Source: Cryobacterium sp. MP_M3 (lineage in GTDB: Bacteria; Actinomycetota; Actinomycetes; Actinomycetales; Microbacteriaceae). From it: a DNA stretch of 58,953 nt. Made by a program: the position numbers and the translations under genes. The DNA lies in assembly GCF_015752155.1 (NCBI RefSeq), contig NZ_JADOVI010000018.1:1-58953 (forward strand). Reading direction: 5' to 3'. Positions 1 to 8,017 of this stretch are shown piece after piece; within the stretch, counting starts at the first letter, position 1, and each line of letters opens with the position of its first letter. A model generated the notes under the pieces. The model made no database searches and was not told the DNA's origin. It saw nothing but the letters and a program-made list of their open reading frames with translations.

Positions 1-40
1 TGAGCTGGACATGGTGGGACTTCCTGATTCTCGCCCTACG

Positions 41-1066
41 TCAAACGGCGGAATTGCTCTGAGCTACTGGCCTCAACTCACCCTGACACGTAGGGTTCAC
101 CCGGATATCGAGGTGGCAGCCGGTGCTGGGCGCTTCGTTGCCGATGAGGGTGATCGTCTGTCCAGTGGTGACTTGGTCACCCTTGCTTACGAGTCGATCG
201 TTTGCGTAGCTGTGAAGGTAGGAGACTGTGTAGCCCTCTGGGCTTTTGACAGAGAGCGTGAGTCGATCGGAGACCACTACCGTGCCGGGCTGGATTGCGT
301 AGACCGGGGCCCCGCAGGCCCCTGTGAGGTCGTCGGCAGGGTGATAGGAGCTAGCGCCGGCAACGGGCGAGACGCGGGGGCCGAAGTTGTCGCTCATGTT
401 GAAGGGCTGTGCGAGCGGGAAGCCAATGGGGCCGTCGGAGCAGCCTGGAGCGGGATTCACTGCGGTAGTCGTGTTGGTGCCAGTGGTGTCGCCATTGAGC
501 GCCGCGGTGATCTGTCCGGCTCCGTCCCAGTACGTGGTGTAGAAGTACGGATCTGCGTTGCCCTGGACGGCGTGGGCCGCGAGGGTGGGTTCGATCGTTT
601 CCCAGTTCTCGACGGTGGGGAGCCGCTGAAAGAACGTTGTGGCCGATGTGAACGGGTCAAGACGTTCCTCGGTTGTTCCCCAGCTGCTCTGCTGCTGGAA
701 GGGGCCGATGGAGTCGGCAATGGAGCCGTCTGGGTTGATGGCGTTGTCGCCGTAGGTGAGCGATTGCAGGCTCGATTCGCCCATGGCCGTCATGACGCCG
801 AGCTGCTGAGCTCTCGCGCTGAGGCCAAGCTGCTGGGCGGCGTTCATGATGCCTGCGGCGACCACGAGCTGGGCCTGGTTGTAGCCGGCGATGGGTCCTT
901 GCGGCACCTGTGAAACGTCAACTGTCGAGGCGGTGCCGGTGCCGCACCCGGCCGCGGCGTTGCCGCTTTGGCTCCCGGTGAGCAGAAGAATGAAGCCGAA
1001 GAACCCCCCGATGACCAGGACCGGTACCAGCAGAAACGCGAGTGCAGGAGAAGCATTTTGCGACAT
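41..1066 (-). CDS. M23 peptidase with transglycosylase-like domain, conjugation-associated
   Basis: 341 aa, membrane-anchored wall hydrolase, probably opening peptidoglycan for the transfer channel. A hydrophobic segment lies at about residues 9-31. A lytic-transglycosylase-like part (about 65-185) shows GES with E97 and a GPFQQ motif. The C-terminal part (about 215-330) is M23/LytM-like: H242 and D246 fit HxxxD, H285 sits in YLHSY, and the last motif reads H318-L-D320 where the family normally has HxH. That replaces a usual zinc ligand by Asp; activity is therefore uncertain, or Asp substitutes. It is the last gene of a four-gene minus-strand operon with the lipoprotein (6-bp gap), ParA-like protein and HTH protein, divergent from the T4SS genes. 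Two-domain hydrolases are typical of conjugative elements of Gram-positive bacteria. Confidence 0.85.
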   Translation of the reverse strand: MSQNASPALAFLLVPVLVIGGFFGFILLLTGSQSGNAAAGCGTGTASTVDVSQVPQGPIAGYNQAQLVVAAGIMNAAQQLGLSARAQQLGVMTAMGESSLQSLTYGDNAINPDGSIADSIGPFQQQSSWGTTEERLDPFTSATTFFQRLPTVENWETIEPTLAAHAVQGNADPYFYTTYWDGAGQITAALNGDTTGTNTTTAVNPAPGCSDGPIGFPLAQPFNMSDNFGPRVSPVAGASSYHPADDLTGACGAPVYAIQPGTVVVSDRLTLSVKSPEGYTVSYLHSYANDRLVSKGDQVTTGQTITLIGNEAPSTGCHLDIRVNPTCQGELRPVAQSNSAV

Positions 1067-1072
1067 GCTGAT

Positions 1073-1579
1073 CTACCTCGCGGGGGGTGTGATTCGGTCA
1101 GCCAACCACGGGTCCGTAGGAGCTTGCCGTGTGAGGGAGACCACATACGGCCCGATATTGGTCGGGACCGTGACGAGGAGCGCGTATTCGTTCGCCCCGT
1201 CGACGACTGATCCTGCCCCCGTGATTTCGCTCACGGGGACTTTGGCGGGATTGGTGTTGGCGTAGGCAGCGCCTCCCGACTGGGTTAGGTAGGGGTAGAG
1301 GCCGTTGATCCACGTCGTTTCGTCCACGTCGGGGCGTGCGAACGCGGTCATCAGCTTCTCTGCGACAGTTACCGCGGCCGCGGTGCTCGCTTCATCAGCG
1401 GGGGTGGCCGTAGCAATGTCGAGGCCATCGTCCAGGCCGTCTGTCGGTGCCGCTGCGGTTGGAGCCGCGCTCGAGGTCGATGCGGCGGTGGGTGCCGGTG
1501 TGCCGGCGTTCGGTGCTGAGCACGCGGAGAGCCCGGCAATGGTTACCGTGGCGGCGAGGAGGGCGGCTACGGCCCTCAC
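1073..1579 (-). CDS. Conjugation-associated lipoprotein
   Basis: 168 aa. The N-terminus is a lipoprotein signal: short basic start, hydrophobic stretch and lipobox LSAC with Cys20, followed by a Pro/Ala/Thr-rich linker to about residue 55. The remaining ~110 residues form a compact domain ending in VSLTRQAPTDPWLADRI, reminiscent of NTF2-like domains of TcpC/VirB8-type transfer proteins; that relationship is an inference. It overlaps the end of the upstream ParA-like gene by four bases (ATGA), so the two are translationally coupled, and the M23 hydrolase follows after 6 bp. Likely exposed outside the membrane as part of the transfer apparatus. Confidence 0.75.
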   Translation of the reverse strand: MRAVAALLAATVTIAGLSACSAPNAGTPAPTAASTSSAAPTAAAPTDGLDDGLDIATATPADEASTAAAVTVAEKLMTAFARPDVDETTWINGLYPYLTQSGGAAYANTNPAKVPVSEITGAGSVVDGANEYALLVTVPTNIGPYVVSLTRQAPTDPWLADRITPPAR

Positions 1580-2868
1580 AGGCCCTCCGCGACGGCTGCT
1601 GCTGCTGCGAGCCAGGCCCGCTGTGTTGCTCGGTTGAGAGCGTCGTAGCGGATCTTTCCGCTGTGCAGTGCGTCGTCATAGGGGATGGTGACAGCGCGCC
1701 GAGCGAGCCCTGTGAAGCCGTCTGCGATGGCCTGCGCTCCGGTGCCTGTTTTCTCGGACTGGGAAACGATAACAACCGCGTTGGCTGCGAGCTGCGCAGA
1801 ACGCTCGTCGCGCTGCGCGAGGGCTTCAAGCAGCAGGGCGCCGGCCTCGGCGTGCTCTCCGAGCGCGGTGGTGGCGATGACGAGCTGATGGGTCTGGTCG
1901 ATCATCTGTTGCCAGCGCTGCGCGGATTCGTCGTTGCCGGAGTCAACGAAAACGAGACGGAAGTATTTGCTGGCAACCTGGTGCAGCGACGTGAACTCCG
2001 CTCGGGTGATCTTCTGATCCGCCGACAGGGCGATGGGGTTCGATCGGAGTACGTCGTATTTGTCTCCGGTCTGGTGGTGCACGTAGTGCGCCAGGTCTGA
2101 CGATTGGGCTCCCGGTGACAACAGGCGCTCGGTCTGTGGCAGCAGGTCCTGCACGGTGGAATCGTGGCCACCTTGTTCCGTGCGCCAGCCGAGCGTTCCG
2201 CGCGTCTCGTTGTTGTCCCACGCGAGGACCCCGGATCCGCCGTAGCGGGCGAATACGCCCGCGAGAAGCGCGGTTGTTGGAGTCTTGTTCGCCCCACCCT
2301 TGCCGTTGGCCATGGAGATAGTTCGCGGCCCTGCCCAATGCTGGCTGACCAGGTGCACGTCCGCGCGCTCGGCCATCTCTTCGGCGGAGGGGGCGACGTG
2401 GATACCGGCACGGCTCAATAGGCCACGCCAGCCTGTGGAAGCGGGTTCTTGGGGCGTCTCCTGAACAAGAAACGATGCTCGTGCAGTGCGGCGTTCACTG
2501 GTAACAATGGGCTCCACCGCGACCCGACTTGGCGTCAGAGGCAGGCGGAGCGGCTGTGCGGAGGCTGCGGTCACGGTTTGGGCGGGTGTGGTGCCGTGTT
2601 CGTTATAGACGAACTCGCCCACTGCCTCTACTTTTCCGTTTGGGTGGACGTGCAGTCTGCCTTGGCCTAGTTCGTCGTCCGTGACGAGAAGCACAGGACG
2701 CCCGTGGATGCGGGCGCGACCGGTCACTTGGTTGAGGATCTGGCTGCGCACATTGGCATCGTCTGTTCCGGTGACGTCGTGCTGGACTCCGTCGACGTCG
2801 AGAACGCCGGTCGAATCGGCCCGCACGGTCGCGTAGACGGTGGGCTGGTCTGATTCGTGCTGAGCCAT
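1576..2868 (-). CDS. ParA/MinD-like ATPase of the conjugation locus
   Basis: 430 aa. An N-terminal ~180-residue extension precedes a MinD/ParA-type NTPase domain. The P-loop reads GKGGANKTPTT, a variant of KGGxGKTT in which the Gly before Lys-Thr is Asn; 'LAWDNNETRGTLGW' follows where ParA proteins have the DxNPQG switch region. The variant may be normal for this actinobacterial subfamily, but it could change ATP hydrolysis. It lies 21 bp downstream of the HTH gene and overlaps the lipoprotein gene. Because a separate ParA/ParB system is present at 49.6-55.4 kb, this protein more likely helps position the transfer apparatus or DNA than segregate the plasmid. Confidence 0.75.
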   Translation of the reverse strand: MAQHESDQPTVYATVRADSTGVLDVDGVQHDVTGTDDANVRSQILNQVTGRARIHGRPVLLVTDDELGQGRLHVHPNGKVEAVGEFVYNEHGTTPAQTVTAASAQPLRLPLTPSRVAVEPIVTSERRTARASFLVQETPQEPASTGWRGLLSRAGIHVAPSAEEMAERADVHLVSQHWAGPRTISMANGKGGANKTPTTALLAGVFARYGGSGVLAWDNNETRGTLGWRTEQGGHDSTVQDLLPQTERLLSPGAQSSDLAHYVHHQTGDKYDVLRSNPIALSADQKITRAEFTSLHQVASKYFRLVFVDSGNDESAQRWQQMIDQTHQLVIATTALGEHAEAGALLLEALAQRDERSAQLAANAVVIVSQSEKTGTGAQAIADGFTGLARRAVTIPYDDALHSGKIRYDALNRATQRAWLAAAAAVAEGL

Positions 2869-2889
2869 GGTCGGCCTTTCACTTCTGGG

Positions 2890-3132
2890 TTAGTCGGTGA
2901 TGTTGTTGCTTCGACGACGGACCCATGCCTTGAAGTCATCGCGGAGGATGACCCAAACTTTGCCGATCTTGATGGCCGGCAGGGGATCGTCGCTTTCTTT
3001 GGTGATCAGGTTTCGGATCGTGATGACGGTCACGCCGAACAGTTCAGCCGCTTGCTCCGGCGAGAGTGTCGCTGGCAGGTCCGCGAACATGTCATCGAGT
3101 GCAGACACGTCAAATGCTCCAATACGTTTCAT
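2890..3132 (-). CDS. Helix-turn-helix DNA-binding protein
   Basis: 80 aa, first gene of the minus-strand transfer operon. Residues about 20-70 form an excisionase/MerR-type winged HTH: LSPEQAAELFGVTVITIRNL, then KIGKVWVILRDDFKAWVRRR. It sits beside the divergent promoter region between the two transfer operons, with an inverted repeat at 3146-3163 just upstream of its start, so it may regulate both directions and itself. Confidence 0.75.
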   Translation of the reverse strand: MKRIGAFDVSALDDMFADLPATLSPEQAAELFGVTVITIRNLITKESDDPLPAIKIGKVWVILRDDFKAWVRRRSNNITD

Positions 3133-3145
3133 ATGAGCATTCTAG

Positions 3146-3163
3146 ATACGTAAGTATACGTAT
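3146..3163. promoter_or_regulatory. Inverted repeat, candidate operator of the divergent transfer operons
   Basis: ATACGTA-AGTA-TACGTAT is a perfect 7-bp inverted repeat with a 4-bp spacer, 14 bp upstream of the HTH start codon and inside the ~180-bp AT-richer divergent intergenic region. The position suits an autoregulatory operator for the adjacent HTH protein. Promoter hexamers could not be assigned with confidence. Confidence 0.45.
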
Positions 3164-3308
3164 AGAACTGTACGGATATTTACAAGCTACTATAGGGGTC
3201 ATAACATCGCTTCCTATCTACAGTGTTGGTCGGGTGCGTACGACCAATTATGGCGTGGCATGTCGGGGGGAAAGGGCAGACTTGAAGCTGCGAAACGAAG
3301 GAGAACCT

Positions 3309-3908
3309 GTGTCGGACGCCCAACACCCCTGGCTCGCACGACCGATCGACCGCGAAGAGGCCCTCATCCCGGCCGTTGCAGAGTCCCGAGATTTTCCCCG
3401 ACCGACGACGCCCCAGCCGGGCGTCGCCGAACCCGACATCGGTCACAGGCTCCCGCGCCGCGACGTCAATCGCCCCGCTAACGTGTGGTGGCTCGGCGTT
3501 CACGGAGGTGCCGGTGAGAGCACTTTGTCCGCAGCGGTCCCCGGCTCACGATCGGCAGGGCACGCCTGGCCGATCGCCACTGATGGGTCGCGACCGGATG
3601 TCATCCTGGTCGCCCGATCAAACGCGAACGGGCTTGAGGCTGCACAACGCGCAGCGACGGAATGGGCCTCTGGGTCGGTCCCAACAGTCCGGCTGCTGGG
3701 CCTGGTCATCATTGCCGACTCACGCGGCAAGCTTCCTAAGCCCCTGCGTGACTTGGCGCAAGTCGTCTCGGGCGGAGTCCCGCAGGTCTGGCAAATTCCC
3801 TGGGTCGAGGCTTGGCGGCTCGGAGAGCCAGTGAACCTCGACTCATCCCCCAAAGAAGTCCGAGCGCTGGCCACATCGGTCACCGCCCTGATCGCACCGA
3901 CCACATAA
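3309..3908 (+). CDS. DUF6668-like transfer-locus protein
   Basis: 199 aa from a GTG start with GAAGGAG five bases upstream; the open frame continues further 5' but that part reads as non-coding. The motif WWLGVHGGAGESTL (about residues 61-74) resembles a degenerate P-loop and is characteristic of a conserved actinobacterial family found beside T4SS genes (I recall it as DUF6668; no search was run). The rest, with DVILVARSNANGLEAAQ, resembles the ParA fold without a normal Walker A. First gene of the plus-strand transfer operon, followed 14 bp later by the pilin candidate. Confidence 0.7.
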   Translation: MSDAQHPWLARPIDREEALIPAVAESRDFPRPTTPQPGVAEPDIGHRLPRRDVNRPANVWWLGVHGGAGESTLSAAVPGSRSAGHAWPIATDGSRPDVILVARSNANGLEAAQRAATEWASGSVPTVRLLGLVIIADSRGKLPKPLRDLAQVVSGGVPQVWQIPWVEAWRLGEPVNLDSSPKEVRALATSVTALIAPTT

Positions 3909-3922
3909 CCAGAAGGAACACC

Positions 3923-4222
3923 ATGTCATCACTACTCATCGCGCACGAGGCGCTGTCCACCGTCGCCTCGTTCGTACAGGACATCCCCACGCCGACTGAC
4001 GGCACCCCTCCTGGAGCTGAACAGTTCCAGCAGGTTATGGGTTGGGTCAAATGGGTCGCCCTGGGTGTCGCCATCATCGGCGTCATGATCATCGGTGCGA
4101 AGCTCGCCATCGAAAGCCGTCGTGGCGAGGGCGGCGCAGCACTCGGCTCTCTCGGCACGGCAATGGCCGGTGTCATCGTCATCTCCTCCGCAGCGTCACT
4201 CGTCGGTTTCTTCATCAGCTAA
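3923..4222 (+). CDS. VirB2/TrbC-like pilin candidate
   Basis: 99 aa with AGAAGGA upstream of the ATG. Two hydrophobic helices (about residues 38-60 and 72-97) are separated by a short basic loop, KLAIESRRGEGGAA. Small two-helix proteins in this position, before TrbL and VirB4 genes, are usually the VirB2/TrbC pilin or a holin-like transfer protein. The same two-helix-plus-RRGE pattern recurs near the N-terminus of the TrbL-like protein two genes on (NHRRGEAGAHLG), suggesting the two derive from a common module. Confidence 0.7.
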   Translation: MSSLLIAHEALSTVASFVQDIPTPTDGTPPGAEQFQQVMGWVKWVALGVAIIGVMIIGAKLAIESRRGEGGAALGSLGTAMAGVIVISSAASLVGFFIS

Positions 4223-4256
4223 GACCGACCCGCCACAGGAAATTGGAAGGGGACTT

Positions 4257-4991
4257 ATGTCCGATCAGTCAGAACAAAATCCGTTCCGCAGCCGACGGTT
4301 TGTACTTGCCCTGGTAGTGGTCGGAGTCATCGCAATCTGCGCGGTCTTCGTCCTCATCAGCAATCTCGTCGGAGGCAAGAACGACGCAGCACCAACAACG
4401 TCACCCAGCTCGTCGACCTCCGCGACGCCCGCGACTCCCGTCGACAGCGACCCGAGTGCTTGCGGGTTGAAGGGTTACGAAGCTACTTCGTCGCTGAACA
4501 AAGCACCCGAAACGACCTGGGTCCTCGTCGGAACCTCCGCCGCACCCACTGACCCTAAGGGAGCGGGCCCGGGCGTCACCGACTCATCTGGGTTCCGCAG
4601 CTGCTACGCGCACACCGCAACAGGTGCACTCTTCGCCGCTGCCAACTACGTTGCCCTCGGCACAGACGCCACGATGTACGAGAAGCAGACTTCCCTAATA
4701 GCACCGGGAGCCGGCCGCGAAGCGGCGGAAAAGTCACTCGCGGGCGGGAACAACAAACCGTCCGGTGTCCGCGCCCAAATCGCGGGATTCACCATCACCT
4801 CCTACGACTCTCAAAACGCAACCGTTGACCTGGTGCTCAACTTCAGTGATGGGCAGCTCGCAAGCGGACCGGTCAAGCTGCTCTGGGTGGAGGGCGATTG
4901 GAAGGTTGTTCTGTTAGATGACGGAACAATGCCAATTGCGCCCGCCGGGCTCGAGAATCTAGGGGGCTACACCCCCTGGGCGGGCGCTTAA
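4257..4991 (+). CDS. Single-pass transfer protein (bitopic, extracellular domain)
   Basis: 244 aa, ATG preceded by GGAAGGGG. A short cytoplasmic tail, one membrane helix (about residues 15-38), a Ser/Thr/Pro-rich linker (about 45-65) and an extracytoplasmic domain of ~180 residues ending in a WVEGDWKVVL strand pair. The topology and the WxxGDWKV-type ending are typical of conserved accessory proteins of actinobacterial conjugation loci and recall VirB8/NTF2-like domains; no catalytic residues are visible. Its TAA stop overlaps the ATG of the TrbL-like gene (TAATG). Confidence 0.75.
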   Translation: MSDQSEQNPFRSRRFVLALVVVGVIAICAVFVLISNLVGGKNDAAPTTSPSSSTSATPATPVDSDPSACGLKGYEATSSLNKAPETTWVLVGTSAAPTDPKGAGPGVTDSSGFRSCYAHTATGALFAAANYVALGTDATMYEKQTSLIAPGAGREAAEKSLAGGNNKPSGVRAQIAGFTITSYDSQNATVDLVLNFSDGQLASGPVKLLWVEGDWKVVLLDDGTMPIAPAGLENLGGYTPWAGA

Positions 4992-6511
4992 TGTGCTCAA
5001 TCGGCGACGCGGCTTGCCTAGTCAAATCGGGCGTCGGCGCCGTGGCCGCTGGTGCAGCTCAGGACGCGTTGAAGCAGCTCGTCGACAACGTCATAGATGG
5101 TGTCGGCAATTCAGTCGTGGCGCTGGGCTCTCTTTGGGTGGCGCTTCCCACTCCCAACCTGACGAGCGACGGCACAGCCCAAATCAATGAGTCAGCCGCG
5201 GGTGCGCCCGGCTCTGAGGGCTTCACCACGATTCTTGGCTGGGTGGTGTGGATTGCCTTGGCGATCTGCATCATGTCGCTGATTGCCGCGGGCGGGTTGC
5301 TTGCGTTGAACCATCGGCGGGGCGAGGCAGGCGCCCACCTGGGGCGCGTCGGGACGATCCTCGGAGCCGTCATTCTTATCTCGGCGTCCGGTGCCATCGT
5401 TGCCGCGGTCATCCCAAGTTTTGGTGCGCCGGGAGCGGGCGATGCTGTGGGATTCATCCAGGATTCGCTCTGGTGGTACGTCGCCGGCTTCGCTGTGCTT
5501 TCGGTCATAATCGCCGGCCTCCGAATGGCATGGACACAGCGCATGCAGCCTGGCAAAGACCTGCTGCAAGCCTTACTTACGCTCATAGTCGTGTCGTCAG
5601 CCGGGCTGACAGCCATAGGGCTTGCCGTTGCCGCGGCTGACGGGTTCGCCGTGTGGATCCTGGGCGCTGCGAACGATCTCGATTTCCGGACCAACATCAC
5701 ATTGATGCTCGCGGTTACCGCGCAGAGTCCGATTGGGCTTATTGGCCTTCTGATCGTCGGCACCATCACCATTCTCTGCAGCTACGTCCAGATTGCGCTC
5801 ATGGTCATCCGCGGCGGCATGCTCGTTCTCCTCGCGGGCATCTTCCCCATTTCGGCGAGCTTCACGAACACAGAAACCGGGCGCGCCTGGTTCAAGAAGT
5901 GCGTGGGGTGGCTCATCGCGTTCATTCTCTACAAGCCCGCGGCGGCAATCGTCTACGCAGCCGCGTTCAAACTCACATCCAGCAACATTTTTGAGGACGA
6001 CGGCACCGGTCTAGTCAAGATCCTCACCGGGCTCGCGCTGATGATAATGGCGCTTGTCGCTCTCCCCGCCCTGATGCGGTTCGTTGCTCCCATGATGTCC
6101 CAAGTCGGAGGAGGAGGCGGCGGCTCTGGAGTTGCCCTCGCCGCCGCCGCGGGCGGTGCTCTTGCCGGAGTGGCATCGGGAGCCATCAAGAAAGCCAACT
6201 CAGGCGGCGGTATGGGCGGTGGCGGTGGCGGTGGCAGCGACTCTTCGAGCAATGCAACTGGCGCGAAAAAGACCGCTTCGACGACACCCGCATCCAGCGC
6301 AGCAGCAGCCTCAGGCGGTAGGGCCGCAGCAGGTGGCGGAGCCGCATCCGCTGGCGGTGCCGCAGCAGGCGGTGGAGCCGCTGCTGCTGGCGGACCAGTA
6401 GGGATTGGTTTGGTCGCCGCGCAGAAAGCGGGCGCGGCAGGACAGAAAGCCGCATCGGCGGTCAAGGGTGCAACTGAGGATGCCGCTGGTAGCGGCCCAA
6501 CGGGAAGCTAA
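4991..6511 (+). CDS. TrbL/VirB6-like polytopic transfer protein
   Basis: 506 aa. Several hydrophobic helices between about residues 75 and 370 form a multi-span membrane protein in the position and shape of TrbL/VirB6, the inner-membrane channel component. The C-terminal ~130 residues are a low-complexity Gly/Ala/Ser region with repeated GGG and AAA runs, a frequent feature of actinobacterial TrbL proteins. Translationally coupled to the preceding gene. Ten bases before the next gene. Confidence 0.8.
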   Translation: MCSIGDAACLVKSGVGAVAAGAAQDALKQLVDNVIDGVGNSVVALGSLWVALPTPNLTSDGTAQINESAAGAPGSEGFTTILGWVVWIALAICIMSLIAAGGLLALNHRRGEAGAHLGRVGTILGAVILISASGAIVAAVIPSFGAPGAGDAVGFIQDSLWWYVAGFAVLSVIIAGLRMAWTQRMQPGKDLLQALLTLIVVSSAGLTAIGLAVAAADGFAVWILGAANDLDFRTNITLMLAVTAQSPIGLIGLLIVGTITILCSYVQIALMVIRGGMLVLLAGIFPISASFTNTETGRAWFKKCVGWLIAFILYKPAAAIVYAAAFKLTSSNIFEDDGTGLVKILTGLALMIMALVALPALMRFVAPMMSQVGGGGGGSGVALAAAAGGALAGVASGAIKKANSGGGMGGGGGGGSDSSSNATGAKKTASTTPASSAAAASGGRAAAGGGAASAGGAAAGGGAAAAGGPVGIGLVAAQKAGAAGQKAASAVKGATEDAAGSGPTGS

Positions 6512-6520
6512 GGAAACACA

Positions 6521-8017
6521 GTGTCTAACTCAAATATCCGCACATACGGAAACTGGCGACAGCCCACGTCGCCGGGCCTGCTCGGCCTCGGCTCGATCAG
6601 CACGGGAGTGCTGCTCTTTGGCCTGATCGCAACGATCATGACCGTGATGGTGTCGGACTTGATGCACGCGATCGGCGTTTTCCTCGCGATGGCCGTATTC
6701 CTATCGACGGTGGCAATCAAGGACAAGCACGGTCAGAGCGTCATCGTCCGTGCCACCAACCGATTGAACTTCATGCGCGCTCGTACGTCGGGAGCGAACA
6801 TCTATCGTTCGGGCCCGCTGGGACGCACCAAGTGGGGAACGAACCAGCTTCCCGGCCTTGCCGCCCAGTCCCAGCTGAGTGAACATCTTGACTCCTATCA
6901 GCGGCCCTTCGCGCTGCTGCACGTACCTTCCTCGGGTGACTACACAGTGGTGATTGGGACGGAACCTGACGGTGCAGCGCTAGTCGACCAAGAACAGGTC
7001 GACGGCTGGGTAGCGGACTGGGGCCACTGGCTCGCGAACCTTGGGGACGAGGCAGGCATCGTCGCCGCTGCGGTGACGATCGAGACAGCACCCGATACGG
7101 GCACTCGGCTGCGCGGTGAGGTTGCCAGCAATCTCGATCCTGATGCTCCCGCATTCGCTCGCGCCATGCTCAACGAGGTTGTAGCCACGTACCCGTCCGG
7201 TTCAGCATCGGTGCGCGCCTACGTTTCAGTGACGTTCAGCGCGGCTACCCGTGCCAACGGCCGACGTCGTGACGCCGACGAGATGGCGCGCGAGCTTGCA
7301 TCGCGCCTCCCGGGCATCACACAGGGACTTTCCGCGACGGGCGCCGGGGCCGCTAGGCCCTTGTCGGCGCAGGAGCTGTGCGAGGTGATCCGCATTGCGT
7401 ACGATCCCGAAGTGGCGACGCTGATCGACGACGCGCATGCGGCCGGCGAGAGCACCGGCCTGCGGTGGCCCGATGTAGGGCCGTCCGGCCATCAGGCCAA
7501 CTGGGACTCGTACCGGCACGACAGTGCCCTGTCGGTTACCTGGCAGATGACGGAAGCTCCGCGAGGCATCGTGCAAGCGAACATCTTGACGCGATTCCTC
7601 GCGCCTCACCGTGACATTGCCAGAAAGCGCGTCACGCTGTTGTACCGCCCGATCGATGCGGGCCGGGCCGCTGCGATCGTGCAGGCGGACGTGCGAGCTG
7701 CCAGCTTCAACGAGACATCGAGCGATCGTCCTTCGGCCCGCGCGGTGGTCGGGACGCGTGCGGCCTTGGCTACGGCTCAGGAAGAAGCGTCCGGGGCTGG
7801 CCTGGTCAACTTCGGGCTGCTCGCTACCGCGACGGTGATGGACGTCGATCGCCTCGCGGACGCACGCGCCGCGATGGACAACCTTTCTGCAACTGCCCGA
7901 CTGCGATTGCGAGTCGTCACGGGTGGCCAGGATTCTGCGTTCGCGGCGGCATTGCCGCTCGGCCTGGTCCTGCCCAAACACCTGAAACTGCCTGCCGAGC
8001 TACGAGGGAATTTCTGA
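6521..8017 (+). CDS. SCO6880-family transfer protein (PrgI/VirB3-like N-terminus)
   Basis: 498 aa from a GTG start with a weak TAAGGA upstream. Two membrane helices near residues 22-65 are followed by a large soluble domain. The pattern (N-terminal PrgI/VirB3-like membrane part, then a domain that resembles the N-terminal half of VirB4) matches the family known as SCO6880, which always precedes the ATPase gene in actinobacterial conjugation loci. Its final TGA overlaps the ATG of the VirB4-like gene. Likely forms a complex with that ATPase. Confidence 0.85.
   Translation: MSNSNIRTYGNWRQPTSPGLLGLGSISTGVLLFGLIATIMTVMVSDLMHAIGVFLAMAVFLSTVAIKDKHGQSVIVRATNRLNFMRARTSGANIYRSGPLGRTKWGTNQLPGLAAQSQLSEHLDSYQRPFALLHVPSSGDYTVVIGTEPDGAALVDQEQVDGWVADWGHWLANLGDEAGIVAAAVTIETAPDTGTRLRGEVASNLDPDAPAFARAMLNEVVATYPSGSASVRAYVSVTFSAATRANGRRRDADEMARELASRLPGITQGLSATGAGAARPLSAQELCEVIRIAYDPEVATLIDDAHAAGESTGLRWPDVGPSGHQANWDSYRHDSALSVTWQMTEAPRGIVQANILTRFLAPHRDIARKRVTLLYRPIDAGRAAAIVQADVRAASFNETSSDRPSARAVVGTRAALATAQEEASGAGLVNFGLLATATVMDVDRLADARAAMDNLSATARLRLRVVTGGQDSAFAAALPLGLVLPKHLKLPAELRGNF

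Noticed and set aside
11..913. Long plus-strand ORF opposite the M23 gene
   Set aside because: Shadow of 41-1066; lacks ribosome-binding site and known motifs.
6186..6465. Pro/Ala-rich reverse-strand ORFs over the TrbL tail
   Set aside because: Arise from the Gly/Ala-rich low-complexity sequence of the real gene.
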